In this document: positions 1 to 8,117 of the stretch, one piece after another
Layout of the letters: each line of letters opens with the position of its first letter
Numbering within the stretch: position 1 is the first letter of the stretch
DNA from: an uncultured Caulobacter sp.
GTDB taxonomy: Bacteria; Pseudomonadota; Alphaproteobacteria; Caulobacterales; Caulobacteraceae
Reading direction: 5' to 3'
Assembly (NCBI GenBank): GCA_913776195.1
Contig: CAJYMH010000027.1
Span: 16,093-80,092 of the forward strand
Length of the DNA stretch: 64,000 nt
Notes under the pieces: generated by a model
What the model was told of the DNA's origin: nothing
The model's database searches: none
Seen by the model: only the letters and a program-made list of their open reading frames with translations
Program-made: the position numbers and the translations under genes

Positions 1-39
1 GCCTTGCGTGTAGCCTTCAGCGTCAAGACGAGATGAGCC

Positions 40-2361
40 GTGCCAAGAACTCTCAAGGACAGCCCTGACAGAAACGCCAGCGCGGCGCGGCTGGTCCAAT
101 TGGCGGAGACCCTGGCCGGTGTCGGTCATTGGCGCCTGGATCTGCGCACCAACAAGGTCGAGTGGTCAGACCAGGTCTATCGCATCCACGGCGTCGACCC
201 CGACAGCTTCGATCCCAATATCGACGCGGCCATCGACGCCTATCACCCCGACGACCGCGCCCAGGTCGTCGCGATGTTGGAGCGTGCGCGGACGACAGAC
301 GAACCCTATGCCGCGACCTTGCGCCTTCGCCGACTGTCGGACGGCGAGGAGCGCATCGTCTCCATACGCTCGGCTGTGGAGACAGACCCGGCGGACGGCA
401 AGACGGTGGCGGTGTTCGGCGTCTTCCAAGACATCACCGAGCAGCAATCTGCTCTAGAGAGGGCTGAGACCAATGAGCGGCGCTATCGGCTGCTGTCCGA
501 TAACGCCACCGACGTCATCGCCATTTACCGGCCGGATTCAATCTTCACCTACCTGTCGCCTTCAGCCTATTCGCTGCTGGGCTATCGGCCGGAGGAGATG
601 ATCGGCCGCTCGACCTACACCATCATCGATCCGCTCGATCAGACCCGGGTGTCCCGCGAATTCGCCGCCTATATCCAGGCGGGCCCGAACGCGCCGCCTA
701 CGCGGATCGAGTATCGCGGCGTCCACAAGGACGGGCGCCGCATTTGGGTGGAGGCTCATCCCCGCACCCTGTTTGACCAGAACGGCCAACTCATCGAACT
801 GCACGACGTGGTCCGCGATATCAGCCAGCGCAAGGAGGCGGAGGCCAAGCTGGAGGAGAGCGAGCGCCGCTACCGGCTGATCGCCGAGAACGCCACGGAC
901 CTGATCGTCCGCATGGGCCCGGACGGCACTATTCTCTACTGCTCTCCCGCCTGCCGGCAGCTGGGCTTCGAGCCACACGAACTCACCGGCCGCAACCTGC
1001 TGGACGGGGTGCACGCGGACGAGCGTGAGAAGGCGCGCACCAATCTCCAGGCGTTGTTCGCCGGAGAACCCGTGGACATCGACGCCGCCCGCCAGCACCG
1101 GGTGCGCACGAAGGATGGCCGCTGGGTCTGGCTGGAGGGCGCCCCGTCGATCGTCCGTGACGAGCATGGCAAGCCCGTCGAGGTGGTCAACGTCCTGCGC
1201 GACGTCACCGCTCGCATCCAGATGGAGAGCGATCTGCGCCATGCCAAGGTGCAGGCGGACGCCGCAGCGGCGGCCAAGGCGGACTTCCTGGCCACCATGA
1301 GCCATGAGATCCGCACGCCCCTGACCAGCGTGATCGGCTTTTCGCGCCTGCTGAACGAGATGGAAGGGCTGACTGAATCCGCCCGCCACTTCGCCGGCCG
1401 CATAAGCCGCGCCAGCCAGAGCCTGCTGGCCCTGATCAACGACATTTTGGACTATTCAAAGCTCGAAGCCGGCCAAGTGGCGATCCATCGTCAGCCGACC
1501 CAGACCCGCACCTTCCTGTCCGACATCCATGACATGTTCGCCTCACAGGCGGCGGCCCGGGGGCTGGAGTTGAGCCTCACCGTGGATCAGGCCGCCCCGG
1601 CGGAGATCAACATCGACCCCGATCGTCTGCGTCAGGTCCTGGTCAACCTGATCGGCAACGCGGTGAAGTTCACCGAGACCGGGCGCGTCGATATCGACGC
1701 CGATTGGGAGCCGCAGAGCCAGGCGGTGATCGTGTCGGTGCGCGACACCGGCGCCGGCATTCCCGAGGACAAGCTGGTCAACCTGTTCAAGCGCTTCTCG
1801 CAGGTGGACGGCACATCGACCCGCAAGCATGGGGGGACGGGTCTGGGTCTGGCGATCTGCAAAGGCCTCGTAGAAGCCATGGGCGGAAAGATCGGAGTCG
1901 ACAGCGTGGAGAACGAAGGCTCCCGCTTCTGGTTTGTTCTGCCCGCCGGCTTAGGACTGACCGACGATTTCACGCCGTCGGATATCCGCTTCGACGCCGA
2001 CGCCCGCATCCTGGTGGTGGACGACCACGAGCCGAACCGCGCGCTAGTCCGCACCCTTCTCGTACCGTACGGCGTCGCCGTGGACGAGGCGGTGGATGGC
2101 GAGATGGCCACGGCCATGGCGATGAGCACGCCTTACGCCGCGATCATCATGGACATGCACATGCCGACCATGAACGGCCAGAAGGCGGCACAGGCGATCA
2201 AGAAGGAAGGCGAAAGCCGCGACGCGCCGATCCTGGCCTTTTCCGGCGACCGGCGAGTGACGGCGACGGCGGAATCTGGCTTCGACGGACGCCTGGATAA
2301 ACCGATTTCAGGCGCGGCGCTGCTGACGGCCCTGCGCGACGCCCTGTCCAATCGCGACTGA
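40..2361 (+). CDS. PAS-domain hybrid sensor histidine kinase
   Basis: Multi-domain signalling kinase of 773 aa, starting at GTG. Three PAS/PAC modules occupy roughly residues 20-135, 145-270 and 275-395. A HisKA dimerisation domain follows, with the phospho-acceptor His422 in FLATMSHEIRTPL. The HATPase_c domain has an N-box (NLIGNAVKF, from 536), a G1 box (DTGAGIP, from 569) and a G2 box (GGTGLGL, from 598). A C-terminal receiver domain starts near 655 with acidic residues D661/D662 and phospho-acceptor Asp705 in IIMDMHMPTMNG. No transmembrane segment is seen, so it is probably a cytosolic sensor. No histidine phosphotransfer domain is fused, so the phosphate probably goes to a separate Hpt protein. 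The ligand is unknown. The upstream promoter lies outside the window. Confidence 0.93.
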   Translation: MPRTLKDSPDRNASAARLVQLAETLAGVGHWRLDLRTNKVEWSDQVYRIHGVDPDSFDPNIDAAIDAYHPDDRAQVVAMLERARTTDEPYAATLRLRRLSDGEERIVSIRSAVETDPADGKTVAVFGVFQDITEQQSALERAETNERRYRLLSDNATDVIAIYRPDSIFTYLSPSAYSLLGYRPEEMIGRSTYTIIDPLDQTRVSREFAAYIQAGPNAPPTRIEYRGVHKDGRRIWVEAHPRTLFDQNGQLIELHDVVRDISQRKEAEAKLEESERRYRLIAENATDLIVRMGPDGTILYCSPACRQLGFEPHELTGRNLLDGVHADEREKARTNLQALFAGEPVDIDAARQHRVRTKDGRWVWLEGAPSIVRDEHGKPVEVVNVLRDVTARIQMESDLRHAKVQADAAAAAKADFLATMSHEIRTPLTSVIGFSRLLNEMEGLTESARHFAGRISRASQSLLALINDILDYSKLEAGQVAIHRQPTQTRTFLSDIHDMFASQAAARGLELSLTVDQAAPAEINIDPDRLRQVLVNLIGNAVKFTETGRVDIDADWEPQSQAVIVSVRDTGAGIPEDKLVNLFKRFSQVDGTSTRKHGGTGLGLAICKGLVEAMGGKIGVDSVENEGSRFWFVLPAGLGLTDDFTPSDIRFDADARILVVDDHEPNRALVRTLLVPYGVAVDEAVDGEMATAMAMSTPYAAIIMDMHMPTMNGQKAAQAIKKEGESRDAPILAFSGDRRVTATAESGFDGRLDKPISGAALLTALRDALSNRD

Positions 2362-2726
2362 TGAAAAAGAATGGGCGGCGCAGGACAGCGCCGCCCCAAG
2401 TCACGCAGAGGAGATTCTGAAGCCGCTCGTTTTGGGGACGAGATGTTCCAGAAAGAACCCCGCCGATGCGGACTGAAAGGATCAGCCAGCTTCGTCAGGA
2501 TGACGGCGGCGCGTTCGCGCCTGTCCGGTGATCACCTGCCCGGTCGGAAGACGGCGCCGCGAGATCGCGCGGGCGTCCGGCCGTTCATGTGAAGAAATTC
2601 AACGCCTCCTCCGCCGACGCTCTTGGGGTCGGTCGAAGGAAGGTTGAACCCGGCATGACAACGCTGTCAAGCGAAACGGAAGGCGTTGTCATAGGTAGAA
2701 CATCTACCTGGGCGAGCTTTAGACGA
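2362..2726. other. Intergenic stretch with several palindromes, no gene seen
   Basis: These 365 bases follow the kinase and precede the 3' end of the convergent DUF3850 gene. No open frame here has recognisable protein character. Near the kinase stop there is a 9-bp hairpin (separate entry). Further on lie a near-perfect 14-bp palindrome TGACAACGCTGTCA (2656-2669), a 9-bp inverted repeat ATGACAACG/CGTTGTCAT (2655-2663 and 2684-2692), and a 6-bp inverted repeat AGGTAG/CTACCT (2693-2709). Confidence 0.5.
2373..2396. terminator. GC-rich hairpin after the kinase gene
   Basis: A 9-bp perfect stem GGGCGGCGC/GCGCCGCCC with the loop AGGACA begins 12 bases after the kinase stop codon. On the + strand no T-tract follows. 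On the - strand the hairpin is followed by a T-rich run (ATTCTTTTTCAT), so it could terminate transcripts arriving from the right. Possibly bidirectional. Confidence 0.5.
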
Positions 2727-3233
2727 TCAGTGGGCCTTGCCGCCCCGAACCAGGCGCGCTGCGGCGGCGTGGAAGCGGGCGTCCGCCTCTCCCGCCTCGG
2801 CCATGGTCTCGAAGCGGACAACCGAGGCCTTCAGCGCCACTTGCGTCTCGGCGTCGCGGGCATAGCCGGCGGCGGTCTGGCGGGAGCTCTCCGCGCGCTG
2901 GGCGGCGTTGCGGGACCTTTGGTCATGCCACTGCGCCAAGGCCTCGGCTGTCAGCGTCTCGTCGAAGGGCGTGTCGGTGGCGTGAGGCACACGGCCGAAG
3001 CCGATGGCCACCCAGCCATGGATGAAGCCAAAGCCCTCTTCGGACAGCAGATAGGTGATCTGCCGCTCCTCCGTCTGGCCGGTGTAGTCCTCGGTGGCGG
3101 GATCGAACTCCCGCAGCACAACGATGTCGCCGAGCTGGAAGCCGCGATCGTTGCGGCGCATCTCGAACGTCTTGGTTCCGGCCCGGATGGCGGCGAAATA
3201 GTCCGGCCAGCACTTCAGTTCGTGACGGGTCAT
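2727..3233 (-). CDS. DUF3850 / ASCH-superfamily protein
   Basis: 168 aa. The N-terminal ~75 residues (MTRHELKCWPDYFAAIRAG, then FEMRRNDRGFQLGDIVVLREFD) match the DUF3850 pattern. This is a small beta-barrel domain of the ASCH/PUA-like superfamily, which is thought to bind RNA or modified nucleotides. The C-terminal ~90 residues are Ala/Arg/Gln-rich, probably helical, and not recognised. The biological role of DUF3850 proteins is unknown. No operon partner: it is convergent with the kinase, and the next gene upstream on the same strand (pstS) ends behind its own terminator. Confidence 0.75.
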   Translation of the reverse strand: MTRHELKCWPDYFAAIRAGTKTFEMRRNDRGFQLGDIVVLREFDPATEDYTGQTEERQITYLLSEEGFGFIHGWVAIGFGRVPHATDTPFDETLTAEALAQWHDQRSRNAAQRAESSRQTAAGYARDAETQVALKASVVRFETMAEAGEADARFHAAAARLVRGGKAH

Positions 3234-3296
3234 GGCGAGGCTCCCTAAAGCGGGCTTGCTATCCCCATTCCCCCCTGCCCGTCACCCCGGCGGACA

Positions 3297-3331
3297 TAAA
3301 AAATCCGCCGAAGCGCTTGGCTCCGGCGGAT
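3297..3331 (-). terminator. Rho-independent terminator of pstS
   Basis: On the - strand, a stem ATCCGCCG/CGGCGGAT (3324-3331 with 3303-3310) is followed directly by a run of six T residues (A's at 3298-3303 on +). It lies about 25 bases after the pstS stop codon. Confidence 0.85.
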
Positions 3332-3356
3332 CATTTCATCACTCAGGCGGGGCGGC

Positions 3357-4409
3357 TCAGGCCGCCGGAGCCTGGGTCTTCAGTTGCTCCAGGACCAGGG
3401 TCTTCACCTCGGCAGGCAGCGGCACATAGGCCAGGTTGGAGGCGGCGGCGTCGCCCTTGGCGTAGGCCCACTCGAAGAACTTCAGGACCTGGGCCTTCTT
3501 GGCGGCGTCGGTCGGCTGCTTCTGGACAAGAATGAAGGTCGCGCCGGCGATCGGCCAGGCGCCCGCACCGTCCTGGTCGATCAGGATCGGCGCGGCATTC
3601 CAGTCAGCGCCGGCGGCGGCGGCGGCGAAGCTTTCAGCGCTCGGATTCAGGAAGGTCGATCCGTCCTTGGACTGAAGCTGGGCGTGAGCCAGGTTGTTCT
3701 GCTTGGCGAAAGCGTATTCCACGTAGCCGATGGAACCGGGCGTCTGGCGCACGAAGGCGGAGACGCCGTCGTTGCCCTTGCCGCCCTGGCCGGTCGGCCA
3801 CGACACGGCGTCGCTGGCGCCGACCTTGTCCTTCCAGGCGGGGCTCTTAGCCGACAGGTAGGTCGTGAACAGGAAGGTCGTGCCGGAACCGTCGGCGCGG
3901 TGCACCACGGTGATCGGCAGGTTGGGGATGTTCACACCGGCGTTAAGGGCGGCGATCTTCGGGTCCGACCACTTGGTGACGGTCCCAGCGTAGATGTCGG
4001 CCAGCAGCGCGCCGCTCAGCTTCAGCTGCCCGGCGGCGACGCCCGGCAGATTCACGATCGGCACGATGCCGCCGATGACGGTGGGGAACTGGAACAGGCC
4101 GGCGGCGTCCAGGTCAGCCTGGCTCAGCGGCTTGTCGGTGGCGCCGAAATCGACGGTCTTGGCCTTGATCTGCTTGATGCCGCCGCCCGAGCCAATGGCC
4201 TGGTAGTTGATAGCGACGCCGGTCTCGGCGCGATGCTCTTCCGCCCACTTGGCGTAGAGGGGAGCCGGGAACGTGGCGCCCGCGCCCGACAGGCCCCCGC
4301 CCGAGGCCATAGCCGCCGGCGACTTGGCGACGTCGGACTTGCCGCAGGCGGCCAGGGCCGCGGCGCCGGCAAACACGGCGAGGGTGAGAAGAATCGACTT
4401 GGCGCGCAT
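3357..4409 (-). CDS. pstS: Phosphate ABC transporter substrate-binding protein PstS
   Basis: 350 aa periplasmic phosphate-binding protein. It begins with a lipoprotein signal peptide whose lipobox LAAC places the lipidated cysteine at residue 22. The mature protein shows PstS hallmarks: GAGATFPAPLYAKWA, IGSGGG, FGATDKPL, and the phosphate-loop segment HRADGSGTTFLFTTYL. It delivers phosphate to the PstCAB permease. No pstC, pstA, pstB or phoU gene is adjacent, so it is an orphan locus here. About 100 bases upstream lies a clear PhoB box, which implies induction by phosphate starvation. Confidence 0.95.
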   Translation of the reverse strand: MRAKSILLTLAVFAGAAALAACGKSDVAKSPAAMASGGGLSGAGATFPAPLYAKWAEEHRAETGVAINYQAIGSGGGIKQIKAKTVDFGATDKPLSQADLDAAGLFQFPTVIGGIVPIVNLPGVAAGQLKLSGALLADIYAGTVTKWSDPKIAALNAGVNIPNLPITVVHRADGSGTTFLFTTYLSAKSPAWKDKVGASDAVSWPTGQGGKGNDGVSAFVRQTPGSIGYVEYAFAKQNNLAHAQLQSKDGSTFLNPSAESFAAAAAGADWNAAPILIDQDGAGAWPIAGATFILVQKQPTDAAKKAQVLKFFEWAYAKGDAAASNLAYVPLPAEVKTLVLEQLKTQAPAA

Positions 4410-4506
4410 TGGCGGAAACCTCGTGTGAAGCGGTCTGGGATCGCAGGGCCAGCGGCCCGGACGCTAATGTCTAGCGCCTCAAACCAACCCGCCTAGCGAC
4501 GTCCCT

Positions 4507-4535
4507 AGAGCAGTTTCACGACAGTTTCGTGACAG
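4507..4535 (-). promoter_or_regulatory. Pho box (PhoB-binding repeats) upstream of pstS
   Basis: Read on the - strand, heptamers CTGTCAC, CTGTCGT and CTGCTCT follow one another with 4-base spacers GAAA, an 11-base period. Two of the three differ by one base from the PhoB consensus heptamer CTGTCAT. The site lies about 100 bases upstream of the pstS start. Confidence 0.85.
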
Positions 4536-4578
4536 TTGTCACAAACCACGGCGAGCCTCCTGCGGCCCGCCGTCGCGC

Positions 4579-6732
4579 CTACGGACGAGGGCCCTTCTTG
4601 AACGGCTTCTTGAAGCCGTCAGGCTTGGCCTTGAAGCCGGTCTTGGGGTTGAAGCTCGTCTGCGGGCGCTCATCCTTGCGGAAGTCGCTCTTGGCCTTGA
4701 AGTCGGTTTTCTTCTTGAAGCCGTCCTTCTTGAAACCATCCTCACGGGGCTTGAACTCGCCACGAGGCTTGTCCTCGCGCGGCTTGAAATCCCGACGCGG
4801 CTTTTCGTCCTGCGGATTGTAATCGCCGCGCGGCTTGAAATCGCGCTTCGGCTTAAAGTCCGACGCGCCGCCTTCGTTGCGGTCGCGATAGGGCTTGCGG
4901 GGACCGTCGCGCGGGCCGTCGAAGTTCGGCTTGTCGCCACGCGGCCGCTCGAACGGGCGCTCTGAGCGCTCACCCCGTTCCGGACGCGGGCCGTCGAAGC
5001 GCGCACGATCCGAACGTTCGGGGCGCGGGCCATCGAACTTCGGACGGTCGCGACGTTCCGGACGGGGGCCGTCGAACTTGCGCTCGGGGCGCGGACCACG
5101 CGGGCCTTCGCCGCGGGCGGCTGGCGGAGTGCTCGGCTCGATGCGGATGTCGTCTTCCGAGGTCGCGGCCACGGCGGCCGAGAACTTGGGTTCGGACTCC
5201 TTCAGGATTTCGAACTTCGTCTCGCGATCAAAGATGCGGATGGAGCCGATGTCCTTCTTCAGGACGTGGCCCAGACGGCAGATCAGCGGGATAAGCCACT
5301 TGGGGTCGGCGTTCTTGGCGCGGCCGACATTGACGCGGAACCAGACCACATCCTCGGGAGCCGGGCGTTCACGCGGCTCACCACGGTCGGCGCGCTCGCT
5401 GCGGCGGATTTCCTGGTTGGGGCCATCCTCCAGCATGTCTTCCGGCTCCGGCAAGCGCGAGCGGTAGACACGGGCCAGAGCGGCGGCGACCTCTTCCGGC
5501 GTACGGTTTTCCAGGATGGTCCGGCCCATGGCCAGATCGTCCTCGGTCGGAGCCTCGCTCAGCAGCGGATCGCTGAGCATTCGCGTCCGGTCCTGGGCGC
5601 GGATGGCGTCGGCGGTGGGCGGGCTTTCCCAAACGCCTTCGACGGCGGCGGCGTCCAGCAGCATCTCCGCCTTGCGGCGACGAGTATAGGGCGCGATCAG
5701 GACCGACACGCCCTTCTTGCCGGCGCGGCCGGTACGGCCCGAACGGTGCAGCAGGGTGGCGCGGTTCACCGGAAGATCAGCGTGAACCACCAGGCCCAGG
5801 TCCGGCAGGTCGAGGCCACGGGCCGCCACGTCTGTGGCGACGCAGACGCGGGCGTGGCCGTCACGCAGGGCCTGCAGCGCGTCGGCGCGTTCCTTCTGGG
5901 TAAGTTCGCCCGACAGGCCGACGACCGAGAAGCCGCGCTCACGCAGGCGGGCGTGCATATGGCGAACGCCGTCACGGGTGTTGCAGAACACCAGGGCGCC
6001 CTGCGCCTCGAAGAAGCGTAGGACGTTGACAACCGCGTGCTCGACCTCGTTGGGGGCGCACCTGACCGCCCGGTACTCGATGTCCCCGTGCGGCACATCC
6101 TTGTTGGTCGTGTCGATGCGCAGGGCGTCGCGCTGGTAGGTGCGGGCCAGATTGGCGATCTCGCGCGCGATGGTGGCCGAGAACAGCAGGGTGCGGCGTT
6201 CGGCCGGCGCAGCGTCGAGGATGAAGGTCAGGTCTTCGCGGAAGCCCATGTCCAGCATCTCGTCCGCCTCATCGAGGACGACGACACGCAGCTCCGACAG
6301 GTCCAGGCGATCGCGCTCCACGTGGTCGCGCAGACGGCCGGGCGTGCCGACCACGATGTGGGCGCCGAAGTTCAGGTCGCGCATCTGCTTGCGCAGATCC
6401 ATGCCGCCGACGCAGGAGACGATGCGGGCGCCGGCCTGGGCGTAAAGCCAGGTCAACTCGCGCTCGACCTGAATGGCCAGTTCGCGGGTCGGGGCGATGA
6501 CCAGGGCCAGGGGCGCGCCGGCGGGGCCGAACGTCTCGTCGTCGCCCAGCAGGGTCGGCGCGGCGGCGAGGCCGAAGGCGACCGTCTTGCCCGAGCCGGT
6601 CTGGGCGCTGACCAGCAGGTCGCGGCCCTCGGCGTCGGCTTCCAGCACGGCGGCCTGGATCGGGGTCGGGTTCTCGTAGCCCTGCGCGGCGAGGGCGCGC
6701 GCGAGGGCGGGCTGGGTCGGGGGAAAGCTCAT
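4579..6732 (-). CDS. DEAD-box RNA helicase, DeaD/CsdA type, with long basic repetitive tail
   Basis: 717 aa, starting at the ATG of MSFPPTQPALARAL, which has an AAGGAC ribosome site and begins at the Q-motif region. Motif I AQTGSGKT is at 43-50, PTREL follows at 81, DEAD at 154-157 and SAT at 185-187. The helicase C domain ends with HRSGRTGRAGK. A DbpA-like RNA-binding domain (VVWFRVNVGRAKNADPKWLIPLICRLG) follows. The last ~150 residues are low-complexity Arg/Lys/Phe-rich repeats, first GPRPERR-type and then FKPRED-type. It likely remodels structured RNA, in ribosome assembly or cold adaptation. A 39-residue upstream extension in frame is rejected because it lacks helicase character. Confidence 0.93.
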   Translation of the reverse strand: MSFPPTQPALARALAAQGYENPTPIQAAVLEADAEGRDLLVSAQTGSGKTVAFGLAAAPTLLGDDETFGPAGAPLALVIAPTRELAIQVERELTWLYAQAGARIVSCVGGMDLRKQMRDLNFGAHIVVGTPGRLRDHVERDRLDLSELRVVVLDEADEMLDMGFREDLTFILDAAPAERRTLLFSATIAREIANLARTYQRDALRIDTTNKDVPHGDIEYRAVRCAPNEVEHAVVNVLRFFEAQGALVFCNTRDGVRHMHARLRERGFSVVGLSGELTQKERADALQALRDGHARVCVATDVAARGLDLPDLGLVVHADLPVNRATLLHRSGRTGRAGKKGVSVLIAPYTRRRKAEMLLDAAAVEGVWESPPTADAIRAQDRTRMLSDPLLSEAPTEDDLAMGRTILENRTPEEVAAALARVYRSRLPEPEDMLEDGPNQEIRRSERADRGEPRERPAPEDVVWFRVNVGRAKNADPKWLIPLICRLGHVLKKDIGSIRIFDRETKFEILKESEPKFSAAVAATSEDDIRIEPSTPPAARGEGPRGPRPERKFDGPRPERRDRPKFDGPRPERSDRARFDGPRPERGERSERPFERPRGDKPNFDGPRDGPRKPYRDRNEGGASDFKPKRDFKPRGDYNPQDEKPRRDFKPREDKPRGEFKPREDGFKKDGFKKKTDFKAKSDFRKDERPQTSFNPKTGFKAKPDGFKKPFKKGPRP

Positions 6733-6827
6733 GGTAGTCCTTGGCCGGGATCGAACGCGCAAGGCGCGCCGCCAGATTGCGACGCTCGAAAACCCGGGCG
6801 AATTCTTTGGATGGCGCGGCTGATAGC

Positions 6828-6862
6828 AGAAAACGGCGCCCCGCGCCATGGGGTGCGCCGTT
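6828..6862 (-). terminator. Terminator after the XRE regulator gene
   Basis: On the - strand an 8-bp stem AACGGCGC/GCGCCGTT (6855-6862 with 6832-6839) with an inner CCCC/GGGG pairing is followed by TTTTC. It lies 16 bases past the stop codon of the small XRE gene. Confidence 0.7.
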
Positions 6863-6877
6863 GAGTCCTGCCCTGCC

Positions 6878-7072
6878 CTACGCCTCGTCCTGGAAGATCG
6901 CCTCGATGGACTGTCCGAACAGCCGCGCGATCTTGAACGCCAGGGGAAGACTGGGATCGTACTTGCCGGTCTCCAGGGCGTTGACCGTCTGGCGCGACAC
7001 CTCCAGCCGCGCCGCCAGATCCGCCTGGCTCCAGTCCCGCTCGGCCCGAAGGACCTTGAGGCGGTTCTTCAT
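6878..7072 (-). CDS. Small XRE-family HTH regulator
   Basis: 64 aa, consisting almost entirely of one Cro/C1-type helix-turn-helix (MKNRLKVLRAERDWSQADLA, then RLEVSRQTVNALETGKYDPS). It resembles the short YozG-like regulators often encoded beside integral membrane proteins. The ATG overlaps the stop codon of the preceding membrane protein gene by ATGA (7069-7072), so it is translationally coupled as the last gene of a three-gene unit. Probably an autoregulator acting at the palindrome 7949-7970. Longer in-frame upstream extensions lack conserved character and would overlap the neighbour. Confidence 0.88.
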   Translation of the reverse strand: MKNRLKVLRAERDWSQADLAARLEVSRQTVNALETGKYDPSLPLAFKIARLFGQSIEAIFQDEA

Positions 7073-7467
7073 CGATCCAACACGGCGCCGACGACCTGCG
7101 CTAAACCCAGACACCCGCACCAGACCGGGAAAGCCCACAGAGCGTCAGCCTGGATAGCGCCGGCGTTCTCCAGAAAGCCCAGCACCGTGAAGATCGACAG
7201 GCTGAGGCCCGTGGCGACGATCATGGCCCGGACCAGCTTCATACGCTGGTACTCGTCCTTCATCTCCACTACGAAGGCGCCCATGGTGGCGATGGCTCCG
7301 AAGATGGGAAGAGCCGGCGCGGACGCCACCAGCCACAACACAGGCCCCTCGAGCTCACGCGACCTCAGCAAGGTCAACGAGCCGACCAGGACGACCGCAT
7401 AGACCGTCATGGCGGCCAGAATGCGCACGGTGTAACGCCGCGCAGCCGGATTCCACTCGCAGTTCAT
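7069..7467 (-). CDS. Integral membrane protein of XRE cassette (function unknown)
   Basis: 132 aa with about four predicted membrane segments (ILAAMTVYAVVLVGSLTLL; VLWLVASAPALPIFGAIATM; AMIVATGLSLSIFTVLGFL; LWAFPVWCGCLGLAQVVGAV). A charged EMKDEYQRMKLV loop sits between the second and third. The chosen ATG (MNCEWNPAARRYTVRI) starts just before the first membrane helix. It is the middle gene of a three-gene unit, 22 bases after the first membrane gene and overlapping the XRE gene by 4 bases. No enzymatic motif is seen. Confidence 0.75.
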   Translation of the reverse strand: MNCEWNPAARRYTVRILAAMTVYAVVLVGSLTLLRSRELEGPVLWLVASAPALPIFGAIATMGAFVVEMKDEYQRMKLVRAMIVATGLSLSIFTVLGFLENAGAIQADALWAFPVWCGCLGLAQVVGAVLDR

Positions 7468-7489
7468 GGTGTTGTCCCTGATTTGAAAG

Positions 7490-7933
7490 TCAGCGGCTGG
7501 CGCGCCGCCACCAGATGGCCCAGCCGGCGATGCCGCCGGCGGCCTGGGCCGCCAAGCACGCCACGATGCCGAGACCGAACAAGGCCCCGTTGTCGGAAAG
7601 AGCCGGCACGGCGAGATCCATGCGAAGAACGCCGTAGAGCGAGAAGATCGCCACAAAGGCCGCGATGCTCATGGCCGCCGAGCCGCCCCAGAACATGCCC
7701 GCCATCCGGGCGCGCTGCGCGGCTTCATCGAGCGTCCGCCACTTGCGCCAGGCCTGCAGGTTGGCTGTCACGATGGAAACCAGGGCCAGGACCAGAAGAA
7801 CCGTGACCGGGATGGGAGACATCTCGACGTCACCAGCCCGCATCGCACCCATCAGGGCGCCGCCCACCAAGGCTGCGATCAAACCCGCCCGTCCGACGGT
7901 CTTCCAAGGCTCCTTCAGCAAACTCATCCGCAT
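7490..7933 (-). CDS. Integral membrane protein of XRE cassette, first gene
   Basis: 147 aa with about four hydrophobic segments (AGLIAALVGGALMGAM; PVTVLLVLALVSIVTANL; SAAMSIAAFVAIFSLYGVL; LFGLGIVACLAAQAAGGIAGWAIWW split over two turns) and a short basic end RRASR. The ATG at 7933 is preceded by GGGAGG at ideal spacing, which decides the start over upstream ATGs lying inside the palindrome. Function unknown. Probably works with the following membrane protein. Confidence 0.72.
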   Translation of the reverse strand: MRMSLLKEPWKTVGRAGLIAALVGGALMGAMRAGDVEMSPIPVTVLLVLALVSIVTANLQAWRKWRTLDEAAQRARMAGMFWGGSAAMSIAAFVAIFSLYGVLRMDLAVPALSDNGALFGLGIVACLAAQAAGGIAGWAIWWRRASR

Positions 7934-7948
7934 GGCGCGCCTCCCGTT

Positions 7949-7970
7949 GATGACAAGGAAACTTGTCATC
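7949..7970 (-). promoter_or_regulatory. Perfect inverted repeat, probable XRE operator
   Basis: Arms GATGACAAG (7949-7957) and CTTGTCATC (7962-7970) are perfectly complementary and separated by GAAA. The site lies 16 bases upstream of the first cassette gene, and a TTGACT -35-like sequence lies just upstream on the - strand. It is the natural candidate for binding by the XRE protein encoded at the end of the unit. Confidence 0.6.
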
Positions 7971-8004
7971 ATGGAGCAGGTGGAGTCAAGCACGCTTTAC
8001 ATGA

Positions 8005-8110
8005 AGCCGTGCGTCCTTCGACTGGATGCTGCGCATCCGCTCAGGAGACGAGTTCAGAGCCAACCCATTTGCGTCATGCTGAGCTGCGCGGAGCGCAGAT
8101 CGAAGCATGC
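8005..8110. repeat. Intergenic palindromic repeat, family A
   Basis: Imperfect inverted repeat. The left arm carries CCTTCGACTGGATGCTGCGC and CTCAGGAGACGA. The right arm carries CGTCATGCTGAGCTGCGC and GATCGAAGCATGC. A related copy lies at 12211-12305. Confidence 0.6.
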
Positions 8111-8117
8111 AGGACAC

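Noticed and set aside
4579-5110. Short tandem repeats resembling a CRISPR array
   Set aside because: They are in-frame codon repeats of the helicase tail, without equal-length unique spacers or cas genes.
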